Below are positions 7,635-15,238 of a stretch of 32,011 nucleotides of DNA, piece by piece. How positions within the stretch are numbered: position 1 is the first letter of the stretch; each line of letters starts with the position of its first letter. Source of the DNA: Desulfovibrio sp. (GTDB taxonomy: Bacteria; Desulfobacterota; Desulfovibrionia; Desulfovibrionales; Desulfovibrionaceae); contig NZ_JAAVBE010000031.1 in assembly GCF_014803725.1 (NCBI RefSeq), positions 1 to 32,011 on the forward strand, given 5' to 3'. Under the pieces are notes generated by a model. The model was not told the origin of the DNA. It did not search any database and saw nothing but the letters and a program-made list of their open reading frames with translations. The position numbers and the translations under genes were made by a program.

Positions 7635-7655
7635 CATGAAATATTTTCTAACCCT

Positions 7656-9974
7656 TCAAAATAACAGGTCATCCACCGGAAGCCCCTCCTCCAGCGTGAC
7701 ATCGAGCCCGGTTTTTTCGCTGTAGCCCGCACCGCCGGACAGCACGGGCAGAAAGCCGAACTTCGTTTCGAGCCTGCCCTGCGCCTGCATCCTGTCCAGC
7801 TCGTGCGTATAGACCGACACGCTGTGGCGCTGGAGCTTGCGCAGAACGGCAGGGGATGGCCGGTCCCAGCGGTCGGCCCCGGCCAGCAGTTCTTTGGCCT
7901 CGCCCTGCTCGATGACGACGCTCACCGTGTCTTCGTCGATAAAGCGGAACTCCTCCGCGATGGTGGCGAACTGGAAGCGCCAGTAGCCTTCATCGCTTTC
8001 TTTGTTGATGCCTGTCATTCCGAGGATGCCCTTTTCATCCAGATCGCTCGCCGCATAGAGCCTGGCGAAGTAGCGGCGGACGGTCTCCGGGCAGAAAAGG
8101 TCTACCGCCTCAGCCACCTGCTCGAAGGCGGCGCAGCGGCGGTTCAGTTCCGCGGCACGTTTGGGGCCGTCCTGGGCAGACGTGAAGCAGATGACCCGGC
8201 CCGACGCGTCCCTGCCCTCGCGGTTGCAGCGCCCCGCCGACTGCGCCAGCACATCGAGGCCGTTCTTCTCGCGCAGGACCACCGGGAAGCTGATGTCCAC
8301 GCCGCATTCGATGAGCGAGGTGCTGACGACCCGGCAGGGCAGCCCGGCTGCCAGGCGCTCGCGTATGGTGTCGAGCACCCGGGTGCGGTGCGCGGGCGTC
8401 ATGCGCGCGCTCAGGTGGAAGTCCGCCTCGCCGCCGTCCAGCAGCGCGAAGAGTTCCCGCGCGTGGCGCCGCGAATTGACGATACACAATACCTGCGGCT
8501 CGGCCCGGAGCATGGCGGCCAGTGCCTCGTCGTCGAGCTTTTCTTTCCGCACCTCCACCTGCGCGCGCTCGAAGATGCGGAAGAGCGGCCCCTGGGCTTT
8601 TTCGGGGATGATGTCCCGCACTTCTTCCGGCGCGAGCCCGGTCTGGAGCCAGGGCGCGCGCATGAGCGCCGGCTGCGTGGCCGTGCACAGCACCACGGAA
8701 CTGCCGTAGCTGCGCGCAAGCTCCCGCAGGGCGGCGATGCAGGGCGTGACAAAGGGCACGGGCAGCATCTGCACCTCGTCAAGGATGATGACGCTTTCCG
8801 CAAGGTTGTGCAGCTTGCGGCAGCGCGAGGGCCGGTTGCTGAACAGCGACTCGAAAAACTGCACCGAGGTGGTGACGATGACGCTCGCATCCCAGTTTTC
8901 CGTGGTCAGGCGGTAGGCCATGCTGGCGCTTTCGTCGCCTTGGGCCCCTTCGGCCCCGGCCTCATCCGGGTGGATAAAGTTGCTGTGATGCTCGAGCACG
9001 GCGTCCTCGCCCAGGGCCTCGCGCAGCACATCGGCATTCTGCTCGATGATGCTGGTATACGGCACCACGAGCACGATGCGCCTGAGCCCGTGCTTGCGCG
9101 CATGGCGCAGGGCGAAGGCCATGGAGGAGAGCGTCTTGCCGCCGCCCGTGGGCATGGTGAGCGAGAAGATGCCGGGCCGCTCTTCGGCCGCGTTCAGGCA
9201 GCACTGGAGCATGAAGGCCCGCGCCTGGCGGATGGCCGCGCGCCGGGCGAGAGAGCCGCAGGCCGTTTGCGCGCCCGCGGCCAGGGCGGCTTCGCTCACC
9301 GCCGTTTCAGGCAGGAAGCCTCTCTCCCCGAGGAAGTGAAAAAACCTCTCCGCGAGCCCTGCCAGCGTCGGCGGCTCCTGGCGCAGCGCGTGCCGCTCCG
9401 GCGCGCATACCCGCTCCGTGTCCAGATAGTCGGCGTCCACCAGGCAGGAATAGAGCATCCGCAGCAGGAAGGCCGTGGCAAAGGCGTCCAGCGTTTTGCC
9501 GTCCTTGCTCATCAGGCGCCGGAGCTCCTGGAAATAGCCGCCAGCCGGAGAAAGCGCCGCGGCCTGTTCGGGCTTCCAGTCCGGCACCGCATTGATGCGG
9601 TCGCCCGAAAGGCGCCAGGCGAGTGTCCCGCTGTCGGCCTGACTGCCCAAGTCCGCCATGCCGCCATGATGCCCGAGCAGCGGATAGGCGAGCAACCACG
9701 CCATCTTGAGGCCGGATGTGTCTGCCCCCCACTGCTGCCTGAGATAGAGCCACGCCGCGGATGTGTGGTCGACCTTCCCATGCTTGCCGTGGAGGCGCGC
9801 CTGGAAGCTGTCTGACGTTTTGCCTATGTCATGAGCGCCCCCCAGCAGGGCGCCCGTGAGCGGCGCCCAGGGCGTGGCAAAGCCGCCTGCGCGCCTCGCC
9901 ACCTCCGCATGGTGCTCGGCCAGGGTCTGCCACTCGTCCTCGGGCTTGCCGTCTATGGAATGGGCATAGACCAT
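7656..9974 (-). CDS. cas3: CRISPR-associated helicase-nuclease Cas3
   Basis: This 772-aa single-chain Cas3 has an N-terminal HD nuclease and a C-terminal superfamily 2 helicase. HD-domain signals include HH at 21-22, AHDIGK with H48-D49, and GHHGG. Helicase signals are Walker A MPTGGGKT (K280), the Walker B box DEVQ (D399-Q402), motif III CTATQP and motif VI QSAGRCNREGR. The ATG at 9974 is preceded by GGGAGG five nt away and starts MVYAHSIDGK; a longer in-frame start lacks this signal. Cas3 is recruited by Cascade to nick, unwind and degrade target DNA. It is separated from cas5c by 363 nt and may be transcribed separately from the rest. Confidence 0.97.
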   Translation of the reverse strand: MVYAHSIDGKPEDEWQTLAEHHAEVARRAGGFATPWAPLTGALLGGAHDIGKTSDSFQARLHGKHGKVDHTSAAWLYLRQQWGADTSGLKMAWLLAYPLLGHHGGMADLGSQADSGTLAWRLSGDRINAVPDWKPEQAAALSPAGGYFQELRRLMSKDGKTLDAFATAFLLRMLYSCLVDADYLDTERVCAPERHALRQEPPTLAGLAERFFHFLGERGFLPETAVSEAALAAGAQTACGSLARRAAIRQARAFMLQCCLNAAEERPGIFSLTMPTGGGKTLSSMAFALRHARKHGLRRIVLVVPYTSIIEQNADVLREALGEDAVLEHHSNFIHPDEAGAEGAQGDESASMAYRLTTENWDASVIVTTSVQFFESLFSNRPSRCRKLHNLAESVIILDEVQMLPVPFVTPCIAALRELARSYGSSVVLCTATQPALMRAPWLQTGLAPEEVRDIIPEKAQGPLFRIFERAQVEVRKEKLDDEALAAMLRAEPQVLCIVNSRRHARELFALLDGGEADFHLSARMTPAHRTRVLDTIRERLAAGLPCRVVSTSLIECGVDISFPVVLREKNGLDVLAQSAGRCNREGRDASGRVICFTSAQDGPKRAAELNRRCAAFEQVAEAVDLFCPETVRRYFARLYAASDLDEKGILGMTGINKESDEGYWRFQFATIAEEFRFIDEDTVSVVIEQGEAKELLAGADRWDRPSPAVLRKLQRHSVSVYTHELDRMQAQGRLETKFGFLPVLSGGAGYSEKTGLDVTLEEGLPVDDLLF

Positions 9975-10048
9975 GGGCGCCTCCCGGTTTTCTCCTGCTT
10001 GGGGATGTTGGCCGAGTCTCCGTATCCGGGGTCTCAAATCGTTGAAAG

Positions 10049-10076
10049 AATATCAGGAAATCAATGGATTCCGCAA
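10049..10076 (-). promoter_or_regulatory. Possible cas3 promoter
   Basis: The AT-rich stretch before cas3 contains, on the minus strand, TTGCGG (10076-10071) and GATATT (10054-10049) 16 nt apart. Both boxes are weak. A promoter is needed somewhere here because the upstream tRNA ends in a strong terminator, but the exact boxes are uncertain. Confidence 0.3.
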
Positions 10077-10168
10077 TATATATGCACCTGAAGCCACGCA
10101 GGCAAGTAACGCCCATCCCCTCGGGCGCGTGCACCGTGGAGCGCCTTTTCCGCCGCCCGGATCACGAC

Positions 10169-10205
10169 AAAAGAAAAGCAGGCCGCCCCGCATGGGGCAA
10201 CCTGC
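10169..10205 (-). terminator. Rho-independent terminator after tRNA-Arg
   Basis: The minus strand forms GCAGG-TT-GCCCC-ATGC-GGGGC-GG-CCTGC (10205-10178), followed by TTTTCTTTT (10177-10169). This is a long GC stem with a U tract, placed 13 nt after the tRNA CCA end and before cas3. Confidence 0.88.
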
Positions 10206-10218
10206 CAAGTTCTTGGTA

Positions 10219-10295
10219 TGGCGCGCCCGAAGGGAGTCGAACCCCTGACCAAGAGCTTAGAAGGCTCCTGCTCTATCCTACTGAGCTACGGGCGC
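10219..10295 (-). tRNA. tRNA-Arg (anticodon UCU)
   Basis: A 77-nt cloverleaf including an encoded CCA tail. The acceptor stem is GCGCCCG/CGGGCGC, the D arm GCTC/GAGC, and the anticodon arm GGAGC-CTTCTAA-GCTCT, giving anticodon UCU for AGA/AGG codons. The T arm is AGGGG-TTCGACT-CCCTT. It lies 17 nt after the YqjK-like gene, on the same strand, and ends at a clear terminator. Codons AGA/AGG look uncommon in this GC-rich DNA, so it is likely a minor tRNA. tRNA genes often border acquired islands, and the cas locus begins directly beyond it. Confidence 0.96.
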
Positions 10296-10312
10296 GTGAG
10301 AAGTGGTGTGGT

Positions 10313-10585
10313 CTAGTTGTTGGCGGCGTCCTTGCGTTTGGGGAGTTCGAGGAAGCCCAGGCGCGCGGCCAGTTCCAGGGTCTGGAGCGCGAGCGGCACC
10401 AGCGCAAGGCCGCCTGCGCCGCGCCTGAGAAAGCTCAGCGAAAGGCCGAGCAAAAAGGAGCAGGACACGCTCTTCACAGGATGCGCGCGCACATAGTTGA
10501 GCGGCGCCACGGAAGCCGCCGCCTGCAGAAAGCGCGCCTTGGTCTCGCGGACATTTTGCGCCGCGGCGCCCAGCTTTTCCTTCAT
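10313..10585 (-). CDS. YqjK-like small protein
   Basis: This 90-aa protein begins MKEKLGAAAQNVRETKARFLQAAASVAP and has one hydrophobic stretch around residues 40-70. Its ATG overlaps the stop of the preceding gene by 4 nt. The position after a YqjD/ElaB-like and a YqjE-like gene matches the yqjD-yqjE-yqjK order in enterobacteria. Similarity to YqjK is judged from size, arrangement and general composition only. The function is not known; a role at the inner membrane is inferred. Confidence 0.6.
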   Translation of the reverse strand: MKEKLGAAAQNVRETKARFLQAAASVAPLNYVRAHPVKSVSCSFLLGLSLSFLRRGAGGLALVPLALQTLELAARLGFLELPKRKDAANN

Positions 10586-11076
10586 CTTTTTTCCTGCATC
10601 CCGGCATTTCCTGCCGGGCTTGCGCCTTTCCCGGCCTGCGCGGGAGCGGCCGGGGCTGCGCCATGCCCATAGGGGGCCACTTCCGCCCAGGGGTCATGGG
10701 CGCCCGCGGTCGGCTGGACGGCTGCCGGCTTCGGGGAGGCCGCTGCCTGCACCGCCCCGGGCTTGCTGGAGGCCTCCGCCGGCTTTGGCTCCCCGGCGTC
10801 CTGCGCAGCCCCGCCGCGCGCGCCCCAGAGCAGGAGGGCGGCGATGAGCGCGCTTGCGCCGCCCAGAAGCCCGAGGGCCGCGGGCGTGGGCAAAAGGGAG
10901 GTCAGGAGGGTATAGAGCGCGCCCAAAAGCAGCGCAAGGGCGGCGGCGCCAAAGAGCAGCCCCAGTGAGAGCAGGCCCGCCCGGCGCACGGTGCGCAGGA
11001 TGCCCGCCTCGAGGAGGCGGCCCTCAGCTTCGCAAAGGTCGCAGAGGCTGACGACCAGTTCCGCCAGGCCCTTCAC
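10582..11076 (-). CDS. YqjE-like membrane protein (holin-X family type)
   Basis: This 164-aa protein starts with an amphipathic helix rich in Glu/Leu (LVVSLCDLCEAEGRLLEAGI). Two transmembrane segments follow, at about residues 33-60 and 66-85. The C-terminal half is a low-complexity Ala/Pro/Lys tail. The N-terminal part has the layout of YqjE/holin-X (phage holin superfamily III) proteins. It begins 8 nt after the YqjD-like stop and overlaps the YqjK-like start, so the three are one operon. Despite the family name there is no sign of a prophage here. Confidence 0.65.
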   Translation of the reverse strand: MKGLAELVVSLCDLCEAEGRLLEAGILRTVRRAGLLSLGLLFGAAALALLLGALYTLLTSLLPTPAALGLLGGASALIAALLLWGARGGAAQDAGEPKPAEASSKPGAVQAAASPKPAAVQPTAGAHDPWAEVAPYGHGAAPAAPAQAGKGASPAGNAGMQEKR

Positions 11077-11084
11077 GCGGCGGG

Positions 11085-11402
11085 CTACCTCAGGTTCCTG
11101 AACAGGCAGGAAAGCACGCAGCCGGCGCCGAAGGCGATGAGCAGGCTCATCATGGGGTTGCGGCGCACCTGCTCGCTTACCTCCTCCATGCCGGCGCTCC
11201 CCGCATCGTGGAGCCTGTGGGCCTGGTCCTGGGCGAGGCGGCGATAATGCGCGAGCTCCCGGGCGAGACGCGAGGAGACTTCTCCGCCGAGCTCGTCCTT
11301 CTTGTCCTTCAGCGTCTCGAGCAGGCTGTCCATCTGCTCACGCATGGCGTTGAGTTCCTTGCGAAGCTCGTCAACCGTATGTTCATGATGATTGTCAGCC
11401 AT
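11085..11402 (-). CDS. ElaB/YqjD-like (DUF883) membrane-anchored protein
   Basis: This 105-aa protein has a long charged coiled-coil-like helix (HTVDELRKELNAMREQMDSL through LARELAHYRRLAQDQAHRL). It is followed by VRRNPMMSLLIAFGAGCVLSC, the single C-terminal membrane anchor typical of the ElaB/YqjD/DUF883 family. Family members associate with ribosomes and the inner membrane in stationary phase. The ATG at 11402 is preceded by GGGAG at a good distance; an upstream in-frame start is less well supported. It is the first gene of the yqjDEK-like operon and is divergent from metN. Confidence 0.8.
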   Translation of the reverse strand: MADNHHEHTVDELRKELNAMREQMDSLLETLKDKKDELGGEVSSRLARELAHYRRLAQDQAHRLHDAGSAGMEEVSEQVRRNPMMSLLIAFGAGCVLSCLFRNLR

Positions 11403-11597
11403 GGTTTTCTCCCTTTGTGGCCGGGCAGAGCCCGGTATATGTGCATCCGGGCACCGTTTGCCCGGCATGGCAAGACATTACATAGCGGGCCGGCCCTTGG
11501 CAAGTATGTGACAAATGCGACATCTTTGCCTTTGCCCCGAAACGTGCTATGCCCACCGGGCATGCCGGGGCGACCCGGCCAACGCCCCGGAGGCGGC

Positions 11598-12620
11598 ATG
11601 GCGGACGAGCCTATCATCAAGATCGAGCACCTTGAAAAGAAGTATCCCGGCCACGGCGAGGCCGTCTATGCCCTGCGCGGCATCGACCTTTCCATCGGCA
11701 AGGGCGAGATCTTCGGCATCATCGGCAAGAGCGGCGCCGGCAAGTCCACCCTGGTGCGCTGCATCAATCTCCTCGAGCGGCCCACGGCCGGGCGGGTGAT
11801 GTTCGAGGGGCGCGACCTCTGCGAGCTCTCGGGCGCTGCCTTGCGCGAGGCGCGCCGCTCCATGGGCATGATCTTCCAGCAGTTCAACCTGCTCATGCAG
11901 CGCACGGCGCTCGAGAACGTGCGCTTCCCGCTGGAGCTCGCGGGGGTCTCCCGCGCCGAGGGGCGGCGCCGCGCCGAGGAGCTGCTCGACATGGTGGGCC
12001 TCTCCGCGCGCATGCAGGCCTATCCCTCCCAGCTTTCCGGCGGGCAGAAGCAGCGCGTGGCCATCGCCCGCGCCCTTGCCACGCGGCCGCGCGTCCTGCT
12101 CTGCGACGAGGCCACCTCCGCGCTCGACCCGGCCACCACCGACTCCATCCTTGCGCTCATTAAAGACATCAACGCGCAGCTCGGCATCACGGCCGTGGTC
12201 ATCACCCACGAGATGCGCGTCATCGACCAGATCTGCAGCCATGTGGCCATCATCAGCAAGGGCGTCATCGTGGAGCAGGGCCCGGTGGAGGAGGTCTTCT
12301 TCCACCCGGCCACCGAGGCCGCGCGCAAGCTCGTGCTGCCCGAGGCGCTTCAGAACCTGCCGCTCGACAAGTGCGACAATCTCTACCGGCTCATCTTCAA
12401 CGGGCGCTCCTCGTTCGAGCCGGTCATCTCCAACCTGGTGCTCCACTGCGGCTGCCCGGTGAACATCATGTACGCCGACACGCGCGACATCGGCGGCACG
12501 GCCGTGGGGCAGATGGTGCTCCAGCTGCCGGATGCCAAGGACACGCGCGAACGCATCATGGGCTGGGCGAAGGACCACCACCTCGCGCTGGAAAAACTGG
12601 AGGACGCGCCCCATGATTGA
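11598..12620 (+). CDS. metN: Methionine ABC transporter ATP-binding protein MetN
   Basis: This 340-aa ATPase has Walker A GKSGAGKST (residues 43-51), signature LSGGQKQRVAIARAL, Walker B VLLCDEAT and an H-loop VITHEM. The C-terminal ~80 residues (SSFEPVISNLVLHCGCPVNIMYADT and on) form a NIL regulatory domain, the hallmark of MetN, which senses intracellular methionine and inhibits transport. The ATG at 11598 follows CGGAGG. An open frame extends far upstream but has no support. It powers MetI for import of methionine delivered by MetQ; metI overlaps its end by 8 nt. Confidence 0.95.
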   Translation: MADEPIIKIEHLEKKYPGHGEAVYALRGIDLSIGKGEIFGIIGKSGAGKSTLVRCINLLERPTAGRVMFEGRDLCELSGAALREARRSMGMIFQQFNLLMQRTALENVRFPLELAGVSRAEGRRRAEELLDMVGLSARMQAYPSQLSGGQKQRVAIARALATRPRVLLCDEATSALDPATTDSILALIKDINAQLGITAVVITHEMRVIDQICSHVAIISKGVIVEQGPVEEVFFHPATEAARKLVLPEALQNLPLDKCDNLYRLIFNGRSSFEPVISNLVLHCGCPVNIMYADTRDIGGTAVGQMVLQLPDAKDTRERIMGWAKDHHLALEKLEDAPHD

Positions 12621-13275
12621 CGAAAAAACGCTGGAGATGCTGCTCGTCGGCACCTGGGACACCATTTACATGACCGTGGTGGCGACCTTCTTCTCCTATG
12701 TGTTCGGCATCGTCATGGGCGTGGCGCTCGTCATCACGCGCAAGGGCGGCATCCGCCCGCACGCGGCCTTTTACAACGTGCTCGATGTGGTGGTGAACCT
12801 CACGCGCTCCTTCCCCTTCCTCATCCTCATGATCGCGGTCATCCCCTTCACCCGCTTTCTCGTGGGCACCACCATCGGCAACAATGCCACCATCGTGCCC
12901 CTGGTGCTGGCCGCGGCGCCCTTTGTGGCGCGCCTGGTGGAGTCCTCCCTGCTCGAGGTGGACCACGGCGTGGTGGAGGCGGCGGAGAGCATGGGCGCCT
13001 CCGTGTGGCAGATCATCACCAAGGTGCTCATTCCCGAGGCGCTGCCCTCGCTCATCAACGGCAGCGCCGTGGCGGCCATCACCATCCTCGGCTATTCGGC
13101 CATGGCGGGCGCCGTGGGCGGCGGCGGCCTCGGCAAGCTCGCCATCATGTACGGCTACAACCGCTACCAGACCGACATCATGATCATCACGGTGGTCCTG
13201 CTGATCATCATCGTGCAGGCCATCCAGAGTTTCGGCAACTGGGCCACCCGCCGTTCTGACCGGCGCGGCGGCTAG
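12613..13275 (+). CDS. metI: Methionine ABC transporter permease MetI
   Basis: This 220-aa inner membrane permease has about five hydrophobic segments. The cytoplasmic coupling loop EAAESMGASVWQIITKVLIPEALPSLI contacts MetN. The GYSAMAGAVGGGGLGKLAIMYGYNRYQ stretch is typical of MetI. Translation starts at ATG 12613 inside the end of metN, giving MIDEKTLEMLLVGTWDTIYM. A longer upstream reading would lie within metN and is rejected. Confidence 0.95.
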   Translation: MIDEKTLEMLLVGTWDTIYMTVVATFFSYVFGIVMGVALVITRKGGIRPHAAFYNVLDVVVNLTRSFPFLILMIAVIPFTRFLVGTTIGNNATIVPLVLAAAPFVARLVESSLLEVDHGVVEAAESMGASVWQIITKVLIPEALPSLINGSAVAAITILGYSAMAGAVGGGGLGKLAIMYGYNRYQTDIMIITVVLLIIIVQAIQSFGNWATRRSDRRGG

Positions 13276-13338
13276 CCGGCGCGGGCCGAGTGTCCGCAAC
13301 GCCCCCGGCATCACCCTCAACGTGAAGGAATCGCAGCC

Positions 13339-14139
13339 ATGAACAAACTCCTCCTTGCGGCGGCATTCGTCGCCAGCCTCTGCGTCGCCGGCGCGGCCCA
13401 CGCGGCCACCACCCTCACCGTGGGCGCCTCGCCCACGCCGCACGCCGAGATCCTCGCCGAGGCGGCCAAGCTGCTCAAGCCCGCGGGCATCGAGCTCAAG
13501 ATCGTGGAATATTCCGACTATGTGCAGCCCAACGTGGCGCTGGACAGCGGTGATCTCGACGCCAACTACTTCCAGCACAAGCCCTATCTGGACGATTTCA
13601 TCGCCCAGAAGGGCGTCAAGCTCGCCTCCATGGGCCCCGTGCACTACGAGCCTTTCGGCATCTACGCCGGCCGCAGCAAGGACTTGAAGACCCTCAAGGA
13701 CGGCGCCATCATCGCCGTGCCCAATGACGCCACCAACGAGGGCCGCGCCCTGCTCCTCCTGCAGGACGAGGGGCTTATCAAGCTCGCCCCCGGCTCCGGC
13801 CTCACCGCCACGACGCGCGACATCGTGGAGAACCCCAAGAAGCTCAGGATCGAAGAGATCGAGGCCCCGCAGCTCGTGCGCGCCCTGCCGGACGTGGACG
13901 CGGCCGTCATCAACGGCAACTACGCCATCCTCGGCGGCCTCAAGGTGGCCGAGGCGCTGGCCGTGGAAGCGGCAGACTCCATGGCTGCCTCCACCTACGC
14001 CAATGTGCTCGCCGTGCGCGAGAAGGACACCGCGCGCCCCGAGCTCCAGGCGCTCTATGAAGTGCTGGTGAGCCCCGAGATCGCCAAGGCCATGCGCGAG
14101 AAGTACACCGGCGCGGTGCTGCCCTCGGTGGCCAAGTAG
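13339..14139 (+). CDS. metQ: Methionine-binding periplasmic protein MetQ (NlpA family)
   Basis: This 266-aa substrate-binding protein has an N-terminal signal peptide, MNKLLLAAAFVASLCVAGAAHA, then the mature start ATTLTVGASPTPHAEIL. NlpA-family landmarks are EYSDYVQPNVAL, DANYFQHKPYLDDF and VPNDATNEGRALLLLQ. The only cysteine of the signal region sits in ASLC, a poor lipobox. The protein may therefore be freely periplasmic, or anchored weakly, unlike the usual lipoprotein MetQ. It follows metI by 63 nt with AAGGA before the start. Confidence 0.94.
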   Translation: MNKLLLAAAFVASLCVAGAAHAATTLTVGASPTPHAEILAEAAKLLKPAGIELKIVEYSDYVQPNVALDSGDLDANYFQHKPYLDDFIAQKGVKLASMGPVHYEPFGIYAGRSKDLKTLKDGAIIAVPNDATNEGRALLLLQDEGLIKLAPGSGLTATTRDIVENPKKLRIEEIEAPQLVRALPDVDAAVINGNYAILGGLKVAEALAVEAADSMAASTYANVLAVREKDTARPELQALYEVLVSPEIAKAMREKYTGAVLPSVAK

Positions 14140-14160
14140 GAAAAGTGCTGAAAAGGGAGC

Positions 14161-14183
14161 GCGGCGCCCGCCAGGGGCGCCGC
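14161..14183 (+). terminator. GC-rich hairpin after metQ
   Basis: A 9-bp stem GCGGCGCCC/GGGCGCCGC (14161-14169 with 14175-14183) with a 5-nt loop lies 22 nt after the metQ stop. There is no U tract, so it may be a Rho-dependent or mRNA-stabilising end, or simply the early leader of the next gene. Confidence 0.35.
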
Positions 14184-14198
14184 CCCCGCCCGCCAGCC

Positions 14199-15167
14199 AT
14201 GCCCCCGCGCGACAGCTATCATCTCTGGCACCCCGACATCCTGGGCATTTTCCAGGCCGCCAAGGCCCAGGGGGCGCCCGTCACCCTGAAGAGCCACATG
14301 CGCCTCGACGCCGCCAATGAGGCCGATGTCCTCCTGCGCGGCGGCTTCACGGCCGTGCGCGGGCAGGTGGCGCGCTTCAGAGCCGACAGCCACGATTTCC
14401 CCTTAGGCAACCGCGCCCCGCTCGACCCGGCCTGTGCCTATGCCTTTGCAGTGGATCTGCCCCGGGGCCTCAGGGATGTCATCCGCGTGGAGTACGAAGG
14501 CCGCGCCACCATCCTCGACCGCGTTCTCGGCCGCAACAACCTGCCCATGGCGCTGGAGCTGCGCGTCTCCGTACCCTCGAAGATCCGCCGGTGCCGCCGC
14601 CATGACCGCATCAGTTGCGCCCCGGGCCGGGTGGAGGGCGCGCGCCTCGTGCTCGTGGAGGCGCCCCCGCGCCGGCCGGCCGACCTCGAGCGCCTGCTTG
14701 AGCCCGGTGAGGGGCAGGCGCAACAGCAACTGCTCAATCTTTCGGTGAGCGGCGCCTGCCTTTTGGCCGGCGAGGCCATCCGGCAAAAGCTCATGGCCGC
14801 GCAGGAGCGCTACCTCGTGGCCTTCACGCCGCTCACGCCGGAGCGCCCGGCGAAGCCGCTGGCCTTTCTGGGCCGCAAGGTGGGCGTGTTCCCCCGGCGC
14901 GACGGCCCCGCGGCCCTGCGCATCCGCTTTTCTGAAGAACTGGAGTGGAATGACGGCGAACTGCGCTGGCTCAACATCGAGCGCAACGGCTCGCAGGCCT
15001 TGGCGCGCCTGCTCCGGCACTGGGAGAAGCTGGACGCCGAGGAGGCCGCGCGCGCGGCCGAAGCGGAGAGGAAGGCCAGGGAGGAGCGGGCCGCCATCGA
15101 GGCCGAGGCGGAGCGCGCCGCCGACCTCGGGCTGCCCGTGGCCTTTCTGGACGAGGACGAGCCGTAG
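14199..15167 (+). CDS. PilZ-domain protein (c-di-GMP binding candidate)
   Basis: This 322-aa soluble protein has a YcgR-like layout: an N-terminal flagellar-brake-like part, then a PilZ domain. The c-di-GMP signature is present: RRCRRHDR at 130-137 (an RxxxR) followed by NLSVSG at 180-185 (the D/N-x-S-x-x-G motif). The C-terminal ~45 residues form a charged Glu/Ala/Arg helix. The ATG at 14199 starts MPPRDSYHLWHPDIL; no clear ribosome binding site is seen. A GTG at 14145 would add 18 Arg-rich residues across a hairpin and is less likely. It is convergent with the LapC-type gene, and a link to the nearby secretion system is possible. Confidence 0.72.
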   Translation: MPPRDSYHLWHPDILGIFQAAKAQGAPVTLKSHMRLDAANEADVLLRGGFTAVRGQVARFRADSHDFPLGNRAPLDPACAYAFAVDLPRGLRDVIRVEYEGRATILDRVLGRNNLPMALELRVSVPSKIRRCRRHDRISCAPGRVEGARLVLVEAPPRRPADLERLLEPGEGQAQQQLLNLSVSGACLLAGEAIRQKLMAAQERYLVAFTPLTPERPAKPLAFLGRKVGVFPRRDGPAALRIRFSEELEWNDGELRWLNIERNGSQALARLLRHWEKLDAEEAARAAEAERKAREERAAIEAEAERAADLGLPVAFLDEDEP

Positions 15168-15205
15168 GTATCAACTACGACTGCACGCCCGGCGCTTCCG
15201 CTCCC

Positions 15206-15231
15206 CCGCCTGGAGCGCAGCGGAAGACGGG
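15206..15231 (+). repeat. Short interspersed repeat, copy 1
   Basis: This 26-nt intergenic element starts CCGCCTGGAGCG and ends GAAGACGGG. It matches 23 of 26 bases of a second copy at 27469-27494. Both copies are in non-coding gaps. It lies between two convergent genes. Confidence 0.55.
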
Positions 15232-15238
15232 TGCCCCC

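Larger units (their letters stand above)
7293..7655. other. Regulatory gap between cas3 and cas5c
   Basis: This 363-nt non-coding gap separates the cas3 stop from the cas5c start. It is strikingly AT-rich at 7511-7660 and GC-rich at 7293-7470. Going in the minus direction it holds a protospacer-like site with a TTC PAM (7616-7634), a sigma70-like promoter (7607-7579), and a crRNA-like element with two degenerate repeats and a guide (about 7572-7445). A GC-rich 5' untranslated stretch then leads to the cas5c ribosome binding site. No convincing protein-coding gene is visible in it. Confidence 0.85.

Noticed and set aside
7636..7720. Small plus-strand frame starting ATGAAATATTTT as a toxin
   Set aside because: It has no ribosome binding site and runs antisense into cas3 with no toxin-like features.
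1913..9815. Long plus-strand frames antisense to cas1, cas8c and cas3
   Set aside because: They are shadows of high-GC codon use in the real minus-strand genes, which have clear family motifs.
10582..11076. Prophage holin
   Set aside because: The holin-X name reflects the superfamily only; neighbours are YqjD- and YqjK-like and no phage genes are present.
11403..11597. SAM or other methionine riboswitch before metN
   Set aside because: I could not find the conserved core or a terminator/antiterminator pair in the 195-nt gap.
14145..14198. GTG start for the PilZ gene
   Set aside because: It would put a strong hairpin and an Arg/Pro-rich, unconserved-looking stretch into the protein; the ATG at 14199 is preferred, though neither has a clear ribosome binding site.
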